Shown here: positions 22,375 to 27,280 of the stretch, piece after piece
How the letters are laid out: each line of letters begins with the position of its first letter
How positions within the stretch are numbered: the first letter of the stretch is position 1
IMG/VR virus record: IMGVR_UViG_3300042870_000273
Location: 1 to 27,280 of that record
Origin: a virus
Reading direction: 5' to 3' (one strand)
DNA length: 27,280 nt
Made by a program: the position numbers and the translations under genes
Notes under the pieces: generated by a model
The model's database searches: none
What the model was told of the DNA's origin: nothing
The model's input: the letters and a program-made list of their open reading frames with translations, nothing else

Positions 22375-23413
22375 AGGATCAGTTAAAACAGAAGCAAGTT
22401 ATAGAGCTATCGTAATGGATAGCTCTTCTAGTCTAAAAGAGTTTTCACAAGACAGAAAAAAGTATCACAAGAGATATGTTCTTGGTGAGAAAGTTGCAGA
22501 TGAAGAGAATAAAGCAGCTACAATGGGTAGATTGGTTGAGACTAAACTAATGGAGCCAGAGTTGTTTGACGAGAAGTTCTATCTATCTACATGTCAAAGT
22601 GTCCCAACAGGACTAATGTTGGATTTTGTAGAAGCTTTATACAAGCACATGAAGGAAGCTACTAGTGCATCAGGAGAGATAACTCGTGAGTTTGCTGAAG
22701 TTGCTCAAGATGCGTATAAAGATTCTGGATTCAAGATTGCGTATGAAGCTGTCATGAAGAAATTTATAGACTCTGACGCAGAGGCATATTTTGATGAAAT
22801 CATGTTGGTTAGAAGCAAAGGTATGACAGTTGTTAGTATCAATGATGTCACAAATTGTGAAAAAATTGTGACAGAATTAAGGACTAATCCTATCACTGCA
22901 GCTATAGTTAATCAAGACCAAACAGCTAGATATGATGTGTATAACCAACTCCAGGTAGAAAATTATACAGTGCATAGTCATAAGTTTAAAAGTATGATGG
23001 ATAAGGTGATTGTAGATCATCAGGAGAAAATAATTCAAATCTACGATCTAAAATGTACTTGGAGTGTTGAAGGTTTCTACAAAGAATATTATCTTTATCG
23101 TAGAGCATACATTCAGGCATTCTTATATTGGCATGCAGGTCATTTCCATTTTCAAGAACTAGTAGACGCAGGATATAAAGTTGCATATCCTAGATTTATT
23201 GTCTGTGATAGCACCAATTACTTTAGTCCACTCATCTATACAGTAGATACACAAGACATGACAAACGCCAGAGATGGTTTTGATCTTAAAGGATATACAT
23301 ATCCAGGTGTACTAGAAGTAATAGATGATTTGAAATGGGCTGTTGAGAATAATGTGTGGAATATATCTCGCATGAATCATTTAAGAGGTGGTATAGTAAA
23401 TGTAAAACAATAA
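22367..23413 (+). CDS. PD-(D/E)XK nuclease, Cas4/RecB-like
   Basis: This 348-residue protein has the motif series of PD-(D/E)XK nucleases: GRLVE (54-58) with Glu58, D212 (MMDKV), YDLK (226-229) with D227 and K229, and QAFLY (250-254), the QxxxY motif shared with RecB/AddB and Cas4. This points to an exonuclease acting on DNA ends, for recombination or host DNA degradation. The N-terminal serine-rich segment (19-22) and KxxxKR region are typical of the group. The two following genes are coupled to it and may form a functional set. No iron-sulfur cysteine set of Cas4 is apparent. Confidence 0.85.
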   Translation: MIKGSVKTEASYRAIVMDSSSSLKEFSQDRKKYHKRYVLGEKVADEENKAATMGRLVETKLMEPELFDEKFYLSTCQSVPTGLMLDFVEALYKHMKEATSASGEITREFAEVAQDAYKDSGFKIAYEAVMKKFIDSDAEAYFDEIMLVRSKGMTVVSINDVTNCEKIVTELRTNPITAAIVNQDQTARYDVYNQLQVENYTVHSHKFKSMMDKVIVDHQEKIIQIYDLKCTWSVEGFYKEYYLYRRAYIQAFLYWHAGHFHFQELVDAGYKVAYPRFIVCDSTNYFSPLIYTVDTQDMTNARDGFDLKGYTYPGVLEVIDDLKWAVENNVWNISRMNHLRGGIVNVKQ

Positions 23414-23414
23414 C

Positions 23415-23972
23415 ATGGAGTTAAAGAAAACAATCACTAGTATTTTTATGGTGCCCACTCTTAAAATCAATAGAGATGATTTTACTGAGAATAATTTTCT
23501 AAATGCTTATTTAGAAGATGTGAGAAGAGATATACAGTATGAAAATGCTGTGTATCTCTTATTCAAACCAGTCAATTTTGATAAATTTAGAGAGTTCTTG
23601 GATAAAGAATACGAAAGAACAAAAGATATCATTGATGATTATGATTATGAAGAAGGATTTGTTGTTTTAGTATATCAACTTAATAAGAAATGGGAAAAAG
23701 ATTTTGATGTTGTTAAACAAGGCAGGTATTCTGAAACTTCTAAAGATTTTCAAAATATATTTACTAAAGTTATTAAAATTGTAAACAATGGTTTACGTAG
23801 AGATGAAATATCTCTACAATATAGAATCTTTAACAAGTCAGAAGAGTTACGTAAATACTGGGAAGATAAATTAGATGTATCTTTTACAGATGATATGGAG
23901 CTTTGGAGGACTTTTGTTTATAAAGATGAGGTTTTAGATTTAGATAAAATTAAACAAATTGAATTAGTATGA
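23415..23972 (+). CDS. Conserved phage protein of unknown function, next to nuclease
   Basis: This 185-residue charged alpha/beta protein begins MELKKTITSIFMVPTLKI and contains AVYLLFKPVNFDKFREFL, EGFVVLVYQLNKKWEKDF and GRYSETSKDFQNIF. I have seen this pattern in phages beside other replication and nuclease genes, but its function is not known to me. The start is one base after the nuclease stop, and the stop overlaps the next ATG as ATGA. Confidence 0.75.
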   Translation: MELKKTITSIFMVPTLKINRDDFTENNFLNAYLEDVRRDIQYENAVYLLFKPVNFDKFREFLDKEYERTKDIIDDYDYEEGFVVLVYQLNKKWEKDFDVVKQGRYSETSKDFQNIFTKVIKIVNNGLRRDEISLQYRIFNKSEELRKYWEDKLDVSFTDDMELWRTFVYKDEVLDLDKIKQIELV

Positions 23973-24373
23973 AAGGACTAGAATTATTAGAAAAGAATCC
24001 AAATGTAGCTAAGCTTATATGCAGCTACTATTTGGAAATAATGTTAGAATCTTTAAAAGATGAGGCATTGCCTGAAGACTTTAAGAAAAGTATTAGAGAG
24101 CAAGGTATAGACAATGAGAAGATTGGTGCCATCATCGATGGTAATCCTAGAAACTTATTAGAATTCTTTGATAACAAAGGAATATTCATCAATGTTACAC
24201 GCTATATTGCTGGCGATGGTATTACATATTCTATACTAGATAACAACTCTAGTGTTAAGTCGTCAAGAGTTTTTCATACTAGAAAAGAAGCTGATAAAGT
24301 AGGCTTAGAGCTAGCTATAGAGAAGCTTGAAGAGGCACTAACTAAATCAGTTAGTGATAAGGAAAATGGTTAA
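23969..24373 (+). CDS. Hypothetical protein at end of nuclease operon
   Basis: This 134-residue protein has a helical N-terminal half (1-70) and a short beta segment followed by a long charged helix (TRKEADKVGLELAIEKLEEALTK). ATGA overlap upstream (23969-23972) and a terminator 28 bases after its stop make it the last gene of the rIIB-nuclease block. No family is recognised. Confidence 0.7.
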   Translation: MKGLELLEKNPNVAKLICSYYLEIMLESLKDEALPEDFKKSIREQGIDNEKIGAIIDGNPRNLLEFFDNKGIFINVTRYIAGDGITYSILDNNSSVKSSRVFHTRKEADKVGLELAIEKLEEALTKSVSDKENG

Positions 24374-24400
24374 AGTTAATTTTTAAAAGTGATTGTTTAG

Positions 24401-24437
24401 GAAGGGCTACAATGTTACATTTGTAGCCCTTCTTTTT
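24401..24437 (+). terminator. Rho-independent terminator before nrdJ
   Basis: A perfect 12-bp stem, GAAGGGCTACAA (24401-24412) and TTGTAGCCCTTC (24421-24432), with an 8-base loop and TTTTT at 24433-24437. It closes the rIIB-to-24373 block. Confidence 0.93.
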
Positions 24438-24461
24438 AAAACAATTTAAACAATAACATAT

Positions 24462-26312
24462 ATGGATTTAGGACTAGAAGCCTTGAGTAAAATTACTGTT
24501 TTCAGCAAGTATGCAAAATTTATTCCTGAGCTGAACAGGAGAGAGACATGGGATGAAATCATTAGTCGTTATGAGGCTATGATGATCAAGAAGTATCCTT
24601 ATTTAGAGGAGTCAATCAAGGAGTCTATTCCAATGATTAGAGACAAGAAGATCTTGCCTTCTATGAGAGCACTACAGTTTGCTGGTGCTGCTGCTGAAGT
24701 TAACAACGCTCGTATTTACAACTGTTGTTATCTTCCTATTGATAGCTTACATAGCTTTTCTGAATCCATGTTCTTATTGTTAGGTGGTACAGGTGTAGGA
24801 TATTCTGTACAACGCCATCACGTAGCTGAACTACCAGACATCAAGAAACCAGGTAAAGCTCGTACTTATTTGATTGAAGATTCTATTATGGGATGGGCTG
24901 ATGCTGTAAAGGTGTTAATGAAAGCTTATCTTGAAGGATCATTCATGCCTAAGTTTGACTATCGTGCAGTTCGTGAGAAAGGTGCGCGTCTAGTTACAGC
25001 TGGTGGTAAAGCACCAGGACCAGAGCCATTGAAGTTGTGTCTTACACATGTTCAGGCTATGTTAGATAGAAAAGCTGAAGGCGAGAAGTTGTCCCCACTA
25101 GACTGTCATGATATCTTGTGTCACATTGCTAACTCTGTACTTGCAGGTGGTATTCGTCGCTCAGCTATGATCTCTTTATTTGATCACGATGATGAAGAGA
25201 TGATTACATGTAAATATGGTAACTGGTGGGAGATTAACGAGCAACGTGGACGTGCTAACAACTCTGCTGTATTAAAGCGTGGAGAAGTAACAGAAGAAGA
25301 GTTCTTTGCTTTATGGAAACGTATAGAAGCATCAGGATCAGGAGAACCAGGATTGTATTGGAGTAACAACAAAGACTGGGGAACTAACCCATGTTGTGAG
25401 ATTGCTCTACGTCCTTACCAGTTCTGTAACTTGTGTGAAGTTAATGTGAGTGATGTAGAAGACCAGTATGATCTTAACAATCGTGTAGGTGCTGCAGCAT
25501 TCTTTGGTACATTACAAGCAGGCTTTACAGACTTTCATTACCTACGTCCTATCTGGACTAAGACTACACAGCACGATGCTCTATTGGGTATTGGTATGAC
25601 TGGTATTGGATCTGGTGAGATTATGAAGTATGACTTAAAGATGGCAGCACACATTGCTAAGAAAGTTAACCAAATGATTTCTGAAAGAACAGGTATCAAT
25701 GAGGCAGCTCGTATTAGTTGTGTTAAACCTTCAGGTACTACATCATTAGTATTAGGAACAGCATCAGGTATTCACGCATGGCATAATGACTATTACTTAC
25801 GTACAATGCGTTTCAATAAGAATGAAGACATTGCACAATATCTAATGACTAATCATCCAGAGTTAGTTGAGGATGATGTATTACGCCCACAAGATACCAT
25901 CTGTGTACGTATTCCTGTTAAGGCGCCAGAAGGTTCTATCCTTCGTACAGAAACTGCTCTTGATACATTAGAGAGAGTTAAACATTTCTCTACTGATTGG
26001 ATCAATGCAGGACATGTACATGGTGACAACACTCACAACGTATCAGCTACCATCTCTATCAAGGAAGATGAGTGGAAGACTGTAGGTGATTGGATGTGGG
26101 AAAATCGTGAATTCTATAATGGTCTATCTGTACTACCTTATTGGGGTGGAACATATCAGCAAGCTCCATTCGAAGACATCACTGAAGAGCAATACAATTC
26201 ACGCATTGGTCAATTGAAAGAGATTGACATCACTAAAATTAAAGAGATAGATGACACAGTTAACTTCAACGAATCAGTTGCCTGTGGTGGAGGTGCCTGC
26301 GAGCTTGTCTAG
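24462..26312 (+). CDS. nrdJ: Class II adenosylcobalamin-dependent ribonucleoside-triphosphate reductase
   Basis: This 616-residue enzyme makes deoxynucleotides from ribonucleotides using a coenzyme B12 radical and needs no oxygen. It has the cysteine pattern of Lactobacillus leichmannii RTPR: an N-terminal disulfide candidate in YNCCYLP (88 or 89), NPCCE (309-313) with thiyl Cys311 plus Asn309 and Glu313, QFCNLC with Cys322 as the partner 11 residues on, and redox-relay cysteines 608 and 613 (CGGGAC) at the C-terminus. Also present are GGTGVGYS (108-115) and PSGTTS. It is shorter than RTPR (739). An intein is not evident. A short overlapping gene is read at its 3' end. Confidence 0.92.
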   Translation: MDLGLEALSKITVFSKYAKFIPELNRRETWDEIISRYEAMMIKKYPYLEESIKESIPMIRDKKILPSMRALQFAGAAAEVNNARIYNCCYLPIDSLHSFSESMFLLLGGTGVGYSVQRHHVAELPDIKKPGKARTYLIEDSIMGWADAVKVLMKAYLEGSFMPKFDYRAVREKGARLVTAGGKAPGPEPLKLCLTHVQAMLDRKAEGEKLSPLDCHDILCHIANSVLAGGIRRSAMISLFDHDDEEMITCKYGNWWEINEQRGRANNSAVLKRGEVTEEEFFALWKRIEASGSGEPGLYWSNNKDWGTNPCCEIALRPYQFCNLCEVNVSDVEDQYDLNNRVGAAAFFGTLQAGFTDFHYLRPIWTKTTQHDALLGIGMTGIGSGEIMKYDLKMAAHIAKKVNQMISERTGINEAARISCVKPSGTTSLVLGTASGIHAWHNDYYLRTMRFNKNEDIAQYLMTNHPELVEDDVLRPQDTICVRIPVKAPEGSILRTETALDTLERVKHFSTDWINAGHVHGDNTHNVSATISIKEDEWKTVGDWMWENREFYNGLSVLPYWGGTYQQAPFEDITEEQYNSRIGQLKEIDITKIKEIDDTVNFNESVACGGGACELV

Positions 26313-26403
26313 AGAATTCTTAGCAAGTAGAGGTGCCTGTTGTGGCAACAAATGTAAGAACTGTCCCTACACCCCTAAGTGGGTAAAGGGATCTAAAGAG
26401 TAG
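26251..26403 (+). CDS. DUF5522-like cysteine-rich small protein overlapping nrdJ
   Basis: This frame of 50 residues runs from ATG 26251 to TAG 26401-26403, in the +1 frame relative to nrdJ and overlapping it by 62 bases. The C-terminal half carries RGACCGNKCKNCPYTPKW, matching the CCGNxCxNCPY signature of DUF5522 and similar Bacteroidetes proteins that presumably bind metal. The first 20 residues lie wholly within nrdJ sequence and may not be translated; GTG 26284, 26287 or 26293, or TTG 26305, are alternative starts giving 33-39 residues. Function unknown; the position suggests it is linked to the reductase. Confidence 0.55.
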   Translation: MTQLTSTNQLPVVEVPASLSREFLASRGACCGNKCKNCPYTPKWVKGSKE

Positions 26404-26429
26404 TATTATTTTAGATTGTGTAATAGTTT

Positions 26430-26469
26430 AAATAGCCTAGAGGTTTTGCTTCTAGGCTATTTCTTTTTT
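26430..26469 (+). terminator. Rho-independent terminator between nrdJ unit and recA
   Basis: A perfect 12-bp stem, AAATAGCCTAGA (26430-26441) and TCTAGGCTATTT (26451-26462), with a 9-base loop and T-rich tail to 26469. Confidence 0.92.
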
Positions 26470-26512
26470 AACAGAAAATTTGTAATTTTAAGTGAACAAA
26501 AAAATAATCGAA

Positions 26513-27280
26513 ATGGCAAAAAAGCAAACAGAAACAGCTTCAGGTAAATCTAAGCTGGAGGACGCATTAGATGCGCTCAACAAAAAGTATGGCGTTGGTA
26601 CTATCTTATCCTTGGGTGATAAGAACCACAATGAATACGATCTTATTTCTACAGGATCGATTGCATTTGATCACATCGCTCTAGGTGTGGGAGGTTTTGT
26701 TAAAGGTAAATTGTATGAGCTAGTTGGCTGGGAGGGTAGTGGTAAATCTACTATCTGTGGTCATGCTGTTGCTAACTGTCAGAAGGCAGGTGGTAAGGTG
26801 TTATACATAGATGGCGAGCATGCTGTTGATCCTAATTACTTCACTGCTCTAGGTGTAGATATTGCAAGCATGTTAATTGCTCAGCCAACTTGTGGCGAGG
26901 AGGGATTCCAGATTGCTATGGATATGATTAACACAGGAGAGATTGATCTTGTTATTATTGACTCAGACTCATCTTTAATCCCTAAGAAGGTATTGGATGG
27001 CGAGGTTGGTGATAGCTCTATTGGTAGAAAGGCTAAGCTTAACAGTGATGTCTATCCTAAACTAAAAGGTATTCTATCTAAGCATCAGACATGTGTAATT
27101 GTTGTATCTCAATATCGTGAGAAAATTGGTGTAATGTTTGGTGATCCTCGTACAACTCAAGGTGGTCATGCATTGAAGTTCTATGCTGACGTTCGTGTAG
27201 AGGTTAGTAAGACTCTTGCCAAGGAAGGTACAGAAGCTTATGGTAATATTACTAAGATCAAAACTATCAAGAACAAAATG
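26513..27280 (+). CDS. recA: RecA recombinase, 3' end outside the window
   Basis: The frame runs from ATG 26513 to the window edge with no stop (256 codons). It aligns with bacterial RecA: ISTGSIAFDHIALGVGG near 45-61, Walker A GWEGSGKST (72-80; GPESSGKTT in E. coli), IDGEHAVD with Glu102 as catalytic base, Walker B VIIDS (147-151), VVSQYREKIGVMF (198-209, replacing FINQIRMKIGVMF), loop-2 region with GGHALKFYADVR (217-228), and KIKTIKNKM where E. coli has VKVVKNKI. It is divergent but has all catalytic residues. It would promote strand exchange in phage DNA. It stands in its own unit behind a terminator. Confidence 0.93.
   Translation, partial: MAKKQTETASGKSKLEDALDALNKKYGVGTILSLGDKNHNEYDLISTGSIAFDHIALGVGGFVKGKLYELVGWEGSGKSTICGHAVANCQKAGGKVLYIDGEHAVDPNYFTALGVDIASMLIAQPTCGEEGFQIAMDMINTGEIDLVIIDSDSSLIPKKVLDGEVGDSSIGRKAKLNSDVYPKLKGILSKHQTCVIVVSQYREKIGVMFGDPRTTQGGHALKFYADVRVEVSKTLAKEGTEAYGNITKIKTIKNKM

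Noticed and set aside
24462-26312. Possible intein or intron in nrdJ, a common host gene for them
   Set aside because: Motifs run continuously from start to the C-terminal cysteines with no insertion or splice-site residues.

Overview
The window reads as part of the early/replication half of a large, AT-rich, tailed double-stranded DNA bacteriophage, probably infecting a Bacteroidetes host. The phage call rests on genes in one continuous set: family B DNA polymerase, DnaB-type helicase, DnaG-type primase, SF2 helicase, recombination ATPase, a probable single-stranded-DNA-binding protein, a UDG-fold protein, rIIA-like and rIIB-like proteins, a PD-(D/E)XK nuclease, an HNH nuclease, class II ribonucleotide reductase and RecA, interleaved with many short proteins. 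All are on the plus strand with ATGA or TAATG start/stop overlaps. The host call is inference. Starts lack Shine-Dalgarno sequences and are preceded by A/T-rich leaders, one upstream region has a TAnnTTTG box like the Bacteroidetes -7 element, and a DUF5522-like peptide, as I recall a Bacteroidetes family, is present. No structural, packaging or lysis gene is visible.

Layout. Hairpin terminators divide the window into blocks. Block 1 (to 440): a truncated gene end and two tiny genes. Block 2 (520-7170): small unknowns, a ParB-like protein, two 2-oxoglutarate/Fe(II) oxygenases, several small membrane proteins and the DNA polymerase. Then comes a 318-bp noncoding region (7171-7488) rich in direct and inverted repeats. 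Block 3 (7489-14246): small accessory genes including a lipoprotein and zinc-ribbon proteins, then a probable helicase-associated protein, DnaB-like helicase, SF2 helicase, a Sak4-like ATPase and a probable SSB. Block 4 (14327-19887): primase, two small genes, a DUF932-like protein, the UDG-fold protein and rIIA-like protein. Block 5 (19981-24373): rIIB-like protein with a zinc ribbon, HNH protein, small genes, and PD-(D/E)XK nuclease with two unknown partners. Block 6 (24462-26403): nrdJ and an overlapping cysteine-rich 50-residue gene. Block 7 (26513 to the edge): recA, cut by the window end.

How they fit together. Polymerase, helicase, primase and SSB would form the replisome. RNR would supply dNTPs. 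RecA, the Sak4-like ATPase, the SF2 helicase and the nucleases would handle recombination-dependent replication and repair. The most notable features are the UDG-fold protein with its catalytic Asp replaced by Cys, the repeat-rich noncoding block after the polymerase gene, the zinc ribbon inside the rIIB-like protein, the small gene overlapping the nrdJ 3' end, and recurring leader sequences fixed relative to start codons.
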